Source of the DNA: Harmothoe impar
Taxonomy: Eukaryota; Annelida; Polychaeta; Phyllodocida; Polynoidae
Reading direction: 5' to 3'
Assembly (NCBI GenBank): GCA_947462335.1
Contig: OX381704.1
Location: 21,282,442-21,346,441 of the forward strand
DNA length: 64,000 bases
This document shows positions 49,201 to 61,212 of the stretch, in pieces. The translations under genes were made by a program, and so were the position numbers. The notes under the pieces are model-generated. The model was not told the origin of the DNA, searched no databases, and worked only from the letters and a program-made list of their open reading frames with translations. The first letter of the stretch is position 1. Every line of letters begins with the position of its first letter.

Positions 49201-51615
49201 CTGTACTGTTGTGTGCATATACCCCAGAACACTTTATACCTGCAGGTACCTTGCTGCTAATGATTTGATGGAAATAGGGAGTACTCTGTTTTTTATAACC
49301 GGAGGGTGGGGGGGGGGGGTCGAGCTTTGCAGGGGGGGGGGGTCAGCTATTTTCAGTGAAAAAGTCACTATGCTTAAGGGCGTTCATGTACTCCGAATTT
49401 CAATACGCCGGGTGAGGGCAAAAAATGACTCCTCTAGGTCGGGGCTGAGGGTGTGAATTTATACTGAAATTTTACCAGCCCCTTTTAAAAGAATCAGCAG
49501 TCCTCAGCTCAAGTCCATCAAGTCGTGGTGGCTTCTGCATGATCTGCCGCAGAACGTCCCGTGCGCCAGATACAGCCCCCAACGCTGACAGCTTTTGCTA
49601 AGGCATGTACAGTGTGTGCCATATAGGTAGAATTTAAATCTGATATTCGTTTTATGTGCAGGAACAAAATTGCTTGATAAAATCCCTTCCCCACCCTCCA
49701 GAAAAAAGAGGAAAAATTGTATGCAGCTATAGATAGATGAAGCAAAGCGAATCAAAAGAACAATACTTTTTAATATTTTGATAATTATGTCCGTTGATCA
49801 GCTATGGATTGTGTATACATTATTGTAAAATATAATGGCTATGTGGTCTAGATCAACAGGCCTTATAACACATTGATACTCTAATTATATGGCATCCTTA
49901 TAGTTGTGGTATTAACCAGATATATGGTCTGTTTACTGTGTGTTGATGTAGGCCTACACACATCACAACTCTCTTCCCTGTATCAGCCATGGGAGGATCA
50001 ACCCCCTCCCCCCGCCCCCATATAGTGGGATGTTACACTTCAAACAGGGGCAAGGTTCGGGAGCTGAACTGTTGTGATCTGCATGCTGTGCAGTTTACAA
50101 TCAGTAAATAAGGAATCATTATCAAAACGTGTGGTACACTGGTAAGTTAACATGCTGAACTGCCATATAGATACACCGCCCATAGCTAGTTAGTGTCTAC
50201 ATTTGCTGTAGAATATACTTAATGCAGCATCATTGTAAGTTTTCAAGTGCTTGAGATGAGAAATATTCTTGTGGCCTAATTGCCTCATGGGCTATCAGAA
50301 GCAGACGCCGTTTACTGTGTTGTCGATAAGTATGATTACATACACAAATGGTGCTTAGGGTGTATATTTCATTTAGCTTATAAATGCACATTGTTTTATT
50401 GACTATCATTCCCGAATTGTGCAACACTGCACATAGATCTATAGACTAGATTTGTCATATTTGGATATAATTTCTTTTTGAGGGGATAAGTCTCCCAAAG
50501 GAGAGCTATAGTATCCTCTTATGTTCAAGTGTTACATTCTTCTAAAATAGGCATATTGTCTAACATGTAGGATTATATGAATAAAGGATTGAAAATGGCT
50601 TATTCCACTTTGACCAGTAAAAATGATCTACATAAACAAAGAGTGGTAGGCGTGGTGATATGGGCCCCCGTCTGGTCGTGGGTCAGGGGGAGTGGATTCG
50701 GCACCTAATCTCAGATTGACTGATAACAAGAAATATTTCACCAATACACTACAATACTCATGAGACATACACACATAGCACACGGCACAGGTAGGTCCCG
50801 GCTATATTAGATTCTGTCATGGATGATTTTCCAGGCTGTTTGATGACTATCATACTCAGTAAATTACATTGCGTAGCAGCTACCCAACACGAGACCTTGG
50901 TCAATGGAATTAGTCATTGAGCTGTATTGCACAGCATATTGAAATGGGAGTAAATATCTATTCCTAAACTAATATAGTCTATGCTACCGGTATATACGAT
51001 CCGGGTCACCCTAGTAGTAAATTCCACACACTTGTTTTGTGTCTTCGTACTCTAAAGTGGGAGCTAGCTAGACAAAGTACAGGATACCCGAATAGTGATC
51101 TAATTCAATGGAAATTTATGCTGACTGTCCACTGGGATTTCACCATGCAGGAGGGGGTGTACCATGACTAACACTGGCCTAGATACCTCATGTGATCCTA
51201 TAACGTGACACCGAAACCAAATACAGGAACTGGTTTCAATCAGTCATCCCCCCAATACAGCTATATGTAACGGAACAGAGGATAGTATACGATAAGTATA
51301 CTAAGCATAATCTGCTACAGGAGTTTACTAGCATTGGATCTCTTTAAGGGTAATAGTTCATAGGTATCAAAAGTACATATTGGTACTTTTACATGTAGGA
51401 GCCTACTAGTTCAAGTTCTAGGGTTAAAGAGGATCTTTAGTTTTAAATACCGTTATAAACAGCACCGATCCCTCTTCCAGCAATACCTCTCCTTACTGGC
51501 ACTGGATCATAAAAGGGTGTGCTATTTAGAGGTACATGAGGCTACCGTACTATAAGAGGTATTAATAGCCTCTATCAATCACTACACTCTAAATAGTAAT
51601 TGTAGCTACACAATA
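46202..51615. other. Intergenic sequence with scattered repeats and only weak exon candidates
   Basis: No gene can be assigned. Two GC-richer minus-strand segments with good splice-donor-like ends (about 48312-48500, donor after CCCAG; about 46555-46625, donor after CAGCTG) and one with an acceptor-like start (about 49495-49595) could be exons, but none has a recognisable domain. Repeats of CAACGTTGATTCAACGTTG type occur at 48755-48830, and TGCATTCATGCA words at 46489-46500, 48687-48697 and 48992-49006. Confidence 0.35.
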
Positions 51616-51720
51616 GAATCTGCCTTAGGTTTACAGCAACTACTGTAGATTTACAGCAGATTCTACTGTTTTCCTACAATTAACTGTACACCTACAGTAG
51701 ATTTTACTGTATACATACAG
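51616..51720. repeat. TACAGTAGA-type short repeats upstream of the lectin exon
   Basis: Several alternating copies of CTACAGTAGATTTTACTGTA-like words in both orientations, forming imperfect hairpins, ~70 bp before the first lectin exon. Probably a MITE remnant. Confidence 0.5.
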
Positions 51721-51788
51721 AAATGGCAACCAACTGTTTACAGTGTAGATTACACGTATTGAATTCCACATTTCATATTTCTGACAGA

Positions 51789-51996
51789 ATGGGTGGCAAG
51801 ATGTCGGGTTACTTCTTCATAAAGTCTGACCTGAACCAGCTGGTGCTGGATGTGGATGGTGGCAACCACGCCCCAGGTACCCAGGTGGTGCCCTGGAACA
51901 AGAAGCACCATGACAACGACAACCAGCTCTTCTACGAAGATGCTGCCACTGGCACCATCAGGTCTAAACTCAACCAGTACTGTCTGGACGTCCATG
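51789..51996 (+). CDS. Ricin-B-like lectin gene, exon 1 of those visible
   Basis: Encodes MGGKMSGYFFIKSDLNQLVL, then DNDNQLFYED and LNQYCLDVHG, the first part of a beta-trefoil carbohydrate-binding domain. An acceptor-like TTTCTGACAG just precedes the ATG, so a 5' non-coding or coding exon may lie upstream. The donor is GTAGGT at 51997. The paralogous third exon has the same MGG start, supporting the frame. This is a lectin module only; no toxic enzymatic chain is encoded. Confidence 0.8.
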
Positions 51997-53969
51997 GTAG
52001 GTCACGTGCAAGTTTTTGACAGATTGATATTTGTACATGTATTATGCCTTTATCTATCCCATTGACTTGTTGTCTTGAGACTCAAAATGTCAAAAATGAC
52101 ATGTTGTCTCAAAGCAACATGTGACATCATGTTGCACCAACACAAACCCAGTAGGTAAATTGCCAGCTTTCATGCATCATGACGACAAAGGGGATAGCAC
52201 AATAAACCATTATGACATCCTTAAAGACCACCTCCGGAGGTTTCGAATAATATGAGAAAACCAGAATATACCACAGCTGTGATACTGTTTTGAATAATCC
52301 TTTAGTATATGTGACATGAATATGTGAATAAAGTGGTGTTTTTAGCAAAAATAGTAAATCCCTCTAAATACTGAATTGGTCAATGTGTGCTTTCCTCACT
52401 TTGCACAAGGGGGCACTGCTGTACATGGTCTGCTGTGAGAGGCCGTTGCTAAGTACATGTGTGAGAGAGAGTGTGTGTGTGTGGGGGGAGGGGTGTAGTT
52501 GTACCCACATACCCCCCCCCCCCCCCCACCCCCACTTGCTTGCAAGGAAACTAACAACTGTTAACTACCCAATGGATTGCCCGTTGTTACACTCTGTATT
52601 GAAGTATGGTGAGTGATCAGGACCAGTGCTCAGTGATTGGGTGGGGGAGGGAGGGACAGCCAGTGGGAGGTAAGTGCTTCAGGCAGACTGACCACTGCAG
52701 GGGCCCAGGGGGGCCACTCCCACAGTTTTGGCTAGCATGTGTGACCATGATTCCAAGGGAAAGGGTACTTTCTGGGGCCCTTTATAGATAGGGATTTGGA
52801 GGGGTTTCTCATCAAATTAGTGCTAGTTTGTTGATTTACCTCTTGTAATAAGAATACCAGGTTTGAAGTGATATTTGCACATGCATGTAATTTCTATAGA
52901 AAATATATGGGGTGGCCTTCTCACTGGGGACAGCACAATCACTGATATTTAGGATATGAGGTCTCATGGATTGGCCCCCAACTAAACCAAGTATTAAATG
53001 AATAAATATAGCTCTACAGGAGTTACCTTTAGATAGGAAGTCAGTTAACATACCTAGGTACCTGATTACAATAGTGAAATTGCCAATTAAAAACCTCCGG
53101 ATGTGGTCTTCAAAGGCGCAGATCTCGGTACCCCTCCAGCGGCAGTCGGAGTGGAGTCGGGACAGGTACTCAGCCCTTTATATAGGGGCGCTGGGCCTTT
53201 AGAGGGTTAATACATTGATAAAACATTAGGGAGGTGTCACCCAATGAGTGTGAGAAACAACCATTTTATTCCATACAGGCAATTTATTCCATACAATATG
53301 CTGAATATCTTGCCACTGTTACCCATAATAGGTCAAAACTCTGCTATTTGGTAAATATGCGCAGGTATTTTCATTTAATAAATACATAATGTTCGGTTCT
53401 TTAATACCTTTTTATGTAATACCAAGAATATAAGAGTCCACATAATTATACCCAATCGAACCTCATGACCCTATATCAGTTTGGCACTTATACATACTAA
53501 TGTACAGCTATCACTCAGGTGTTTGCTATCTTGATTTCTGAATTACCTGTGGCTAAAACAGTAAGTGATTGGGTTATCATTACACATAGGCTGGTTTGTA
53601 GTTGGTTCCCCTATGACTTGATAAGACTCAGATGCTTGGCAGGAATAAATAAACTAGAGAAAAGACATTATTTTAAACCAACACTTGACTTCCGGAATTT
53701 CCGAAGAGTACAATACACTGAGTACAATATTCCTACATATCTGATCATTCCAATAGTTGTATAGTATCCTCAGCTCAGAGCTGATCACTCTTTAATGTTG
53801 TACTTTACCTTATTTCATGGTGAATACGGACTGTCAAGGTTAAAGCAATGGGAGTATCGTATGTGAGTGAAGGGTGCAATAACCCTCGGACGTATTTCAC
53901 ACTGTATCCGTATTCAACGCTCCCAGGGGTAACCATAGAGTAGCCATGGAGTTGCTATGCTACTTAGGG

Positions 53970-54060
53970 TCACGTGACCTGCGCGGAATTCAAAATGGCG
54001 GCACCACGGAAGTAAACATATGCCGCGGAAGTAAACAAATGCCGTGGAAGTAAACAAATA
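53970..54060 (+). promoter_or_regulatory. Promoter-like motif cluster inside the lectin intron
   Basis: Within 90 bp lie GGTCACGTGACC (perfect USF-type palindrome), AAAATGGCGGC (YY1-like) and three tandem ~18-bp units containing CGGAAGTAAACA or TGGAAGTAAACA (ETS-like), with high CpG content. The combination typifies TATA-less metazoan promoters. Confidence 0.5.
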
Positions 54061-54116
54061 TGGACTGAATATCTATTTTAGATTGATAAACCCTGAAATA
54101 AACACAGAGCGGCACT

Positions 54117-54241
54117 TAAAAGTGACCTCGTCAGTGGTTAGTGCCTTTGAGTTGCCTTGCCCGTACTGCACTAGGCCTACGGCCAGCGTGCAGTACGGGC
54201 CAGGCAGCTCTCGTGCACTAACCACAGACTCAGTCACTTTA
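54117..54241. mobile_element. Fold-back element in the lectin intron
   Basis: Near-complete inverted repeat of 125 bp beginning TAAAGTGAC-like and ending GTCACTTTA, with paired words GTGGTTAGTGC / GCACTAACCAC and CCCGTACTGCAC / GTGCAGTACGGG. It ends about 30 bp before exon 2. Confidence 0.75.
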
Positions 54242-54272
54242 GCGTGCAGCTCTGTCTATTTATCCTTGACAG

Positions 54273-54468
54273 GTGACCGGCTGGTCCTAAACCCTTTTAA
54301 CCCTGGCAGCCACAGTCAGCAGTGGATGTTTGTAGGACGTCACATCCAGAACAGACTCAACCATCATGAGGTGCTGGACATAGCTAGTAACGACTCCAGT
54401 CCAGGGGCCAGGGTCTGCTCCTATTCACGTAATGGGCAGCCCAACCAGCACTGGTCCAAAGAGTATGC
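54273..54468 (+). CDS. Ricin-B-like lectin gene, exon 2
   Basis: Joins in phase with exon 1 (donor after HG) and completes the first beta-trefoil: RLVLNPFNPGSHSQQWMFVG, VLDIASNDSSPGARV and QPNQHWSKEY. The QxW motifs QQW and QHW are the sugar-binding-fold hallmarks. Acceptor TTGACAG, donor GTATGT. Confidence 0.85.
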
Positions 54469-54828
54469 GTATGTATCTTTTAAGTCTTATCAAAAGAAAA
54501 TGATGCTGTTTCTGGACAAATACAAGAATCGCTAAATATCGCTATCAATATTTGCAAAACCCTAAATGCAGAAATTAATTGGTTCAAAAACATTGACTTA
54601 TTTGCTTTCTGAATGTGAATCATAATCAATATGTATAGCAAAATGGGTACGGATGATTATCGCAATTGATCATTGGAAGTATCCTGCCATCAACTACTAA
54701 ATCCTATTTGACTATATCACATTAATTTTAAAAATCAAGTGAACCCACCATTAGATAAATTCCATTACATGGTGTGCTGTGTTTAGCTTTAACTCACCCT
54801 CATTTGATATAAGTTGATGTGATTCCAG

Positions 54829-55253
54829 AGGGGGGCATCATCCAGGAGGACATCATCCAGGAGGACATCACCCAGGACATCACCCAGGACATCACCAACC
54901 TGGGGGGCACTACCCACCCCAATTCCCTCCACAGCCACCCTTCAACCCAGGCTTCCCAGGTGGCCAACCAGGCTACCCCGGCCAGCCTGGCTTCCCTCCC
55001 CAGCCTGGCTTTCCCCCTCAGCCTGGTTACCCTGGAGGACCTGTGTACCCTGGAATGGGTGGTCATTTCTATGTGAAAAGTCAGTTGAATGGCCTGGTGT
55101 TGGATGCAGAGCATGGTGGTAGGAGCCCTGGGACCAGGCTCATCATGTGGAACCAGAAACATGGGGGCGATGCTGATAACCAGCTCTTCTATGAGGACCA
55201 GATGTCTGGCACCATTAAGTCCAAGGCTAGCAATCTCTGTCTAGAGTCCCAAG
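54829..55253 (+). CDS. Ricin-B-like lectin gene, exon 3 with His/Gly/Pro-rich linker
   Basis: Starts after GATTCCAG. In the spliced frame it encodes five HH-P-G repeats (HHPGGHHPGG, then HHPGHHPG), then a PGQPGFPPQPGYPGGP-type linker, then the second trefoil start: MGGHFYVKSQLNGLVLDAEH, DADNQLFYED and SNLCLESQG. The linker resembles Pro/Gly/Tyr-rich arms of annexins and may be flexible; the His repeats could bind metal. Donor GTAATT at 55254. Confidence 0.85.
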
Positions 55254-56295
55254 GTAATTTTGAGTGGCACATGCATTCATATTGTTTTACCCATCTTATT
55301 TATCTCTATATTGTCCATCACCCATTTGTAAGTATTCCCATGATCTCCAGCCTTTGACCCTTTACCAGGAAACTTAAAATTGGGAGGAAAGTGGCTTTCT
55401 GGGCTGATAACTACTAAATCCTCACCTGGATGGCTTTCTCCTGGTGGTGTCACATGGAACGGCTGTGTCACATGGAATGGCTGAAAGTTGGAATGGGAAA
55501 TCTCCTAGCTTGGTTCTGTGGCATTTTCAGTCCAGTAGTCCTACCTTTTCATAATTAAGCCACTCAAAAGAATTAACTGGTTTCTCGTCACCGCAGGCAT
55601 CATTAAAAACTTTTTTTTTGCCAATTTTTAAAATGAAAACCATGATAAAAATGGGCATATTTGGTACCAAATTAAAGCTGATACTGCGAGTAATGCAGTT
55701 GTATAGAAATGGCATACATTTCCCCACTTTTTAAGATCGATAAATTCTCAACAACTGAAATGTTAACTTTAGTCACAAAGAACATATATTATACTATCCA
55801 TTTAAGCTCCCAAGTAAAACGAACACTAGAAAAAAATCCTCCCACGTCATATTCTTCAGTCCTTGGTGATGAGAAACAACTTTTAGTGGCCTTATGGTGT
55901 TTAAATTTTCAGATCACCTTATTTCCATCCTTGGACAACCTGTAGTATAGCAATCATAACACAAATTATAAGTAATCAGAACTATCACTCCATGAAAATA
56001 ATGTGAATGATATATCAAATGTTGTTTTACTTAACGATTTTGATAACTGTATATTACATGGGGCTTCTGTGCTCCTGCCTCTGTCCCAACTGAGGTGTCA
56101 CATTGCCAAGCTTTGTTGATATCATGGAGTGGATGAAAGCATCTGAACCTCTTTAGTTGGAGATCAGTAACAATCATTGTTTCTGGCGCTGATATCTAGT
56201 TATATCATCTAAATTGCAACCACATAAACTAATTCAATTTTGTCAGAGGAATCCAAAAATGTAATCTTTGACTTAATTTTCTTTTCATTCTGCAG
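55254..56295. other. Intron 3 of the lectin gene
   Basis: GTAATT to TTCTGCAG, 1042 bp, AT-rich, nothing else seen. Intron 2 (54469-54828) is likewise plain. Confidence 0.8.
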
Positions 56296-56495
56296 GGAGT
56301 CATGTGGTTCTGAGCCATGTGCAGCCTGGTAACATGAACCAGCAGTGGATGCTGATGGGTGACCAGGTGTGTATGAGGTCCAACCCCAACAACGTACTGG
56401 ACATCGCTAATGGAAACTCCAGCCCTGGAGCACACATCTGTGCCTGGGCCAACAGCGGGGCTCCCAACCAGAGGTGGAACATTGAACATGCATGA
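56296..56495 (+). CDS. Ricin-B-like lectin gene, last exon
   Basis: Encodes HVVLSHVQPGNMNQQWMLMG, VLDIANGNSSPGAHI and APNQRWNIEHA then stop, completing the second beta-trefoil with QQW and QRW motifs. It is closely similar to exon 2, so the two-module protein arose by internal duplication. A poly(A) signal AATAAA follows near 56591. Confidence 0.88.
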
Positions 56496-57335
56496 GTTAC
56501 CTAACAAGATGAATCATATCACACCCAGTAGGGCACCAACGGAATTAAGCACAGTGTGAATGTGAAATCACAAAATGAGCAGTCTATTGAATAAACTAAT
56601 TACTCTAAACATACGTGTGTTGATATGATTTGCATAGTTTACAACTTCAGTCAAAGTGACTCGGCAATAAATATAGGTAGTGAAGTTATCTTTGGGGTGA
56701 ACACATTAGGTGATGTGGTTTTAAGTATGCAGTGGCGGATCAAGTATTGTACGGAAAACATAGCCCCACTGCCCATTAAACTGCCCTAAAATATGAATCT
56801 GTCCTTATCTCTCAAGCGCCATATGGTTGACCAGTATAGCTAACTGCCCTAAATTATTATACGATCGGGCCACTCATCGTGCTTTTTCTGTGATATCCCC
56901 GTGCTGATATCTAGTGATATCGGCACTCTTCCGGTGGATATCGGCACTCTTCCGGTGGATATCGGCACTCTTCCGGTTGACAGGAGTCATTCCGAAATTT
57001 CGTCACCCATAAAATCCGAGGATTCATGGTGGTTCGAACAACCTACCCCAAGACTAGAAGTCGGTCACTCTACGTATCACGCCGTGGGGGCTCTAGCATA
57101 ATAGGAGGATGAAAGAAGGAGTCTATGGACGGACTTTCAGGCCTGTAGGGCCATTATTCATCGAGTCACAGAAGAAAAGAAATTTTTTGGTATAATTTCT
57201 TTGCAATTCAATATTTTTTAATCATTCTTTTTTTACTATAAAGATAGAAGTTGGACTTTACTTAGCTATTCGTTAAAATAATTCTAGGGCCTTTTTTTCA
57301 CATATATATATCCACTTTAAAAATGGTATGTTGCC
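56496..57335. other. Intergenic, with a 3-copy 22-bp tandem repeat
   Basis: GATATCGGCACTCTTCCGGT is repeated three times at about 56920-56985. No gene. Confidence 0.55.
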
Positions 57336-57412
57336 ACCCAGGCTCGAACCCGGGGCCTTCGGAGTGTGAGTCCGACGCACTACGTGCTTGGCCGCAGAGG
57401 CCGCTGTATTCT
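57336..57412 (-). repeat. tRNA-like (SINE-type) sequence
   Basis: On the minus strand an anticodon-arm-like TCGGACTCACACTCCGA and a B-box-like GGGTTCGAGCC appear at proper spacing. The T-stem pairing is imperfect and the 5' acceptor is unclear, so this is a tRNA-derived repeat or decayed tRNA rather than a functional gene. Confidence 0.45.
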
Positions 57413-57712
57413 AGAAGAGAAACCCATCCAACTTGTCATGGCAGTGGGTCGGATCTAGGTCGGACCATGTTGGGTCAGGTCCCCGGCCGCGGTGCACCTA
57501 CACTGGCGCCCTGCTGCTTACTCCAAGCACTGTGAGCCTATAGCAGGGAAACCATAGACTCGAGAGAGAGAGAGAGAGGTGCGGGGTAGGAGTGGGACTG
57601 CGGCACCAGTAGCTGGTGTGCATTGTGCCATATATATCCTTCAAAATGGCGAAATTAGGACATATATAAGGTAATTAAAGACATTTGAATGGAATAATCG
57701 TATAATAAACCT

Positions 57713-57836
57713 AATAACGTATGGCTAACAGGTCACTCGGGGTGTATCGTATGGATATCGGGCACTCGGCGCTACGCGCCTCTTGCCCGATATCCTACGA
57801 TACACCCTCTCGTGACCCTGTTAGCCATGCGTTATT
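57713..57836. mobile_element. Fold-back element of 124 bp
   Basis: Arms AATAACGTATGGCTAACAGG and its counterpart ending GTTATT, with paired GGTGTATCGTA...TACGATACACC and GATATCGGGCA...TGCCCGATATC. Loop only a few tens of bases, GC-rich. Confidence 0.8.
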
Positions 57837-58099
57837 GGTTAAGTATCAACCTGCCCTTATCCCTCAAATGCTATATAGACTATAGTTGACCAGTATAACC
57901 AACTGCCCTGAATTAGCAACCTGCCCTCATCCCTATGGTATACGGTCTGCCCTCACTCTAAGGAAGCAAATTATTCGAGGAATTTAGTCCAAATATACTG
58001 GAACATATAAGAATAGTTCCCAAACACCTGTCTGAGGAAGTGCAGGATCTGAGGTAGTAAATGTTCGAGGAAGTGAGGGTTGCCTGTATAGTGATCTAA

Positions 58100-58214
58100 C
58101 CCAGCTAACAAAAACACATTATTTTAAGTCAAAGTAACGTTTTAAAACTTTATATAACGTTATGTCATAGTATATCACGTTATAAAATGTTGTATAACGT
58201 TTTTTGTTTACTGG
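58100..58214. mobile_element. AACGTT-rich MITE, copy 2
   Basis: Same ends (CCCAGCTAACAAA, TTTGTTTACTGG) and internal TATAACGTTAT words as 829-986, shorter by ~40 bp. Confidence 0.75.
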
Positions 58215-58371
58215 CAATAAGCATAACTACCTTGAAATGGCAAGCTGCCCTTATCCCTCAAACGCTATATAGTGGTCTAATTCACCCTACTACCCTAAAA
58301 TATGAACTTGCCCTTATCCCTCAAACGCTATATAGTGGATATGTGCATTGTACATGTAAGGGTGTTTGTGG

Positions 58372-58692
58372 GCTAAGCAGTACTCTCGTTCCCAAATCCT
58401 TCCGAAGGAAGGCTCTGGGGACAGCCAAATGACCTTGAACTTGGAAATTTGCTGGTTCTGGGCAACCCCTGCTGGTAGGCTTGAACCAGCGAACAGGAAC
58501 AGGAAATGGAACCAGAATGTATGATGGTAGTTTTAGGTAGATTTACCATCAGCCTTTCTGGTTCCATTTCCTGTTCCTGTTCGCTGGTTCCAAGCTACCA
58601 GCAGGGGTTGCCCAGAACCAGCAAAATCCCTTCATTTGGCAGTTACCAGAGCCTTCCTTCGGAAGGATTTGGGAACGAGAGTAGCTAAGCAG
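58372..58692. mobile_element. Fold-back element with 9-bp target duplication (Mutator-like)
   Basis: The element spans 58381-58683, from TACTCTCGTTCCC to GGGAACGAGAGTA. Arms are ~130 bp each around a ~45-bp centre. GCTAAGCAG flanks it at 58372-58380 and 58684-58692. Nine-base duplications and long inverted repeats are typical of Mutator-like elements. No transposase is encoded. Confidence 0.85.
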
Positions 58693-60110
58693 CTGCTAAG
58701 GTTGTTTGAGGGATAAGGCAGTTTGAGGGGTAGGCCGTTTCAGGGTCAATGCCATTTGAGGGATAAAGCCATCATGAGGGATAAGGACGTGCAACATACT
58801 ACGCTGAGACAGAGTTGGGCAATAACTTCAACAAGTTCCGGGCTTGGACACTAGGTGGCCTCACTAGAGGTTTTGCTCCCAGCTACATGAGTACAAAAAC
58901 AGTATTATGCTCTGGTCAAGTCGTACAAGAAATACATCTATATATGTATATTGGTACAACTACATGTTGCCTACTAAATCAAATAAAACGGTTTTATCGT
59001 TAGGATTTCACACATTCAAGAACTTGTGCTCCGATGGTAAGATGTTATAGATATGTACGATATAATACTGGAAATTCTATACATGAATATATGCCAATTT
59101 GAAAACACAAGAATTGTAAAAGCGTACTAGGAAACGAGAGCTCATTGAAACAAAAATAAATCATTGTTCAATGTCAATCAACTCAATCTTGTTACCCACC
59201 AAGCACCTTGTGACCAAGCAACCACCCACCCAAGAACCCACCCACATTCATACGATATATGTAAAGTGTGTCTCTTCTGGTACACAATCACCAACCACCT
59301 TCTTACCAGTTTGCTTGGGAGTGGTGCTCAAGGCTGTGGTGGCTGGGCGGAGTTTCACACTGATGCGCACAAACCTAATTATATTGTATTGTAAATTCTT
59401 TTATTTATACTGAAAAATAGGTAGGTCCAAAGACCAGTGATTCTCCTTATTCCAGTCTAGAGAATGTTCTCCGTAATTGTATAAAATATACTTTACTTTA
59501 CACATAAACATAACAGTGAAAATATGGGAGGCATAGGCTTAAAGCCATGACTTAGTATAATAGTACAGATATTAGTTTGAATTTGCAATATAGTAGTGGT
59601 TGATGTTATTACCATATGGAGGATGTTATTTTCCATTCAGTTGGACTGATGTTATAATCCTGGTTAAATGATGGTCAGACATTTAACAGTAGTCAATGGA
59701 GGTTGCCCCCCTCTAATTGGTTCCCCCAGAGGTGATAAAAATGATAAAAATGACGACTCACTTCGGTATGTTATCAGGGTCATGTATTGACCTCAAACAA
59801 TACCCGGACACAAAACTTTGGGCATCATTGTTCATCTTTTCTCTACTAGTATTTCCTTTTGTAGATCATCTAATTGCCACTTTAAAATATCTAAACTTAG
59901 CTGTTAACCGAGAGAGAGATGGGTTAGAAAAGTGTTTCAAAATAGCCTATATTGAGGGGGCGCCATAATTCAACTTTCACATCAAACATTTTTCAGAAAT
60001 TGTGTACAGTCGATTTGTAATGCTTTGGTAATACGATAATTTCCCCTGCGGTGACCCGATCGAACTACCAGTAGTACAGAAGGTATGGTCGCAATAGTGT
60101 AGAAGAGGTG
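58693..60110. other. Intergenic sequence, no gene seen
   Basis: Simple internal repetition of the word TTTGAGGGATAA near 58690-58790; otherwise AT-rich with no supported gene. Confidence 0.4.
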
Positions 60111-60635
60111 AGGCTCCACTAACCGATTTTGTCCTCAAATCGGTGTTATTATTACAAATCTGACTCACTTATATACCATAACAATTATATACCTTAGCCA
60201 GTGAGGTATACCCTGCTATATGTTTATGTTTATAAATATTGTTTATGTTTATAAGCAAGTGGAAAATTGAATTGCCAAGGCTTTATACAACATTATTTAG
60301 GTCCCGATTTATGTCCAGAGTTTGCACCGATTTTTACCCTCGATCTCATATCAGATATGTTTGAATTTTATTGACCTGAACAGTGCGATTCTTATGCCAA
60401 TGTTTATTCCTGATCACACTATAGCTCCGGTGAGATGTAAATAAAAATATGTCTCACTCTCCACAATCCAATCGGCCGATTTAAACACAACATACAGATA
60501 GGAAATACGTAAACCCACACCGACGTCCGGATCTATGGTACCTCCCTATCCAGTATAGACCCTATAATCTCATTGTTTGAGTCAGAGTTGTGAGAATAGC
60601 ACCGATCTTAGTAAAAACTGGGGTAGTGGAGCCCC
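60111..60635. mobile_element. GGCTCCACTA TIR element, copy B
   Basis: Starts AGGCTCCACTAACCGATTTT and ends GGGGTAGTGGAGCCCC. Same family and orientation as 43856-44289 but ~90 bp longer, with an extra segment in the 3' half. Confidence 0.75.
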
Positions 60636-61108
60636 TGCCCAGGGGTTATGAGTTCTAAACGGTCACGACAACAATTATTATCTCTCATTCTTATGCAATG
60701 ATACTCCATAAACACAATGCTAACCATGTAAGGGCTGCATACTGCCTGAAGGCTTCATGTTAATTTGTCTTCATGACGCACCAACACAGAAGCGGGGAGA
60801 AACTCGCTGGCACAGCATGGCTGTGTCAGTCTGAAGATTTGGGAGTGTATATAGCATCCCCGGAGGGTGGTCATAATGCATGAATGCAGCACAAGCGAGT
60901 TACTCGCCAGGGTTGCATACATGTATTAGTATGAGGACAAAATGGCATATGTCATTGAAGCGCTATGCTACCATTAAAGGGCTAATCTGGGCTGAGTATA
61001 AAGGATATGACGCTACAATACTCAGGACAGCTAATCCAGGATGCAGGACACCGTATTAGATAACCCCTATGTCGTCAATGATCCATGATAGGGGTGGGTG
61101 TACACACG

Positions 61109-61116
61109 TATATATA
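61109..61116 (+). promoter_or_regulatory. TATA box of the 61213 gene candidate
   Basis: TATATATA ~100 nt upstream of an ATG, with a CACGTG E-box at about 61132-61137. Confidence 0.4.
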
Positions 61117-61212
61117 CAGCCCGCCGTGAGACACGTGCTTCATACAATCCGTGACCACTCAGACCACACCACAGACACCAGGACCTCACCACACCTCAAC
61201 ACCAACACAGAC

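Larger units (their letters stand above)
51997..54272. other. Intron 1 of the lectin gene
   Basis: GTAGGT...TTGACAG boundaries, 2276 bp. It contains a TTTCATGCATCATGACGAC repeat word (52168-52187), a hairpin at about 53819-53915, a cluster of promoter-like motifs at 53970-54060, and a fold-back element at 54117-54241. Confidence 0.75.

Noticed and set aside
49495..49595. Minus-strand candidate terminal exon with acceptor and stop
   Set aside because: Short, no domain, and no upstream exon in phase found.
53100..53166. Possible 60-nt exon with donor GTACTC in lectin intron 1
   Set aside because: Weak acceptor, no lectin similarity, and splicing exon 1 directly to 54273 restores a continuous lectin fold without it.
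51789..56495. A ricin-like toxin gene
   Set aside because: Only carbohydrate-binding beta-trefoil modules are encoded; there is no ribosome-inactivating chain.
57336..57412. Functional tRNA-Val gene
   Set aside because: The anticodon arm is convincing but the T-stem and acceptor do not pair, so listed as tRNA-derived repeat only.
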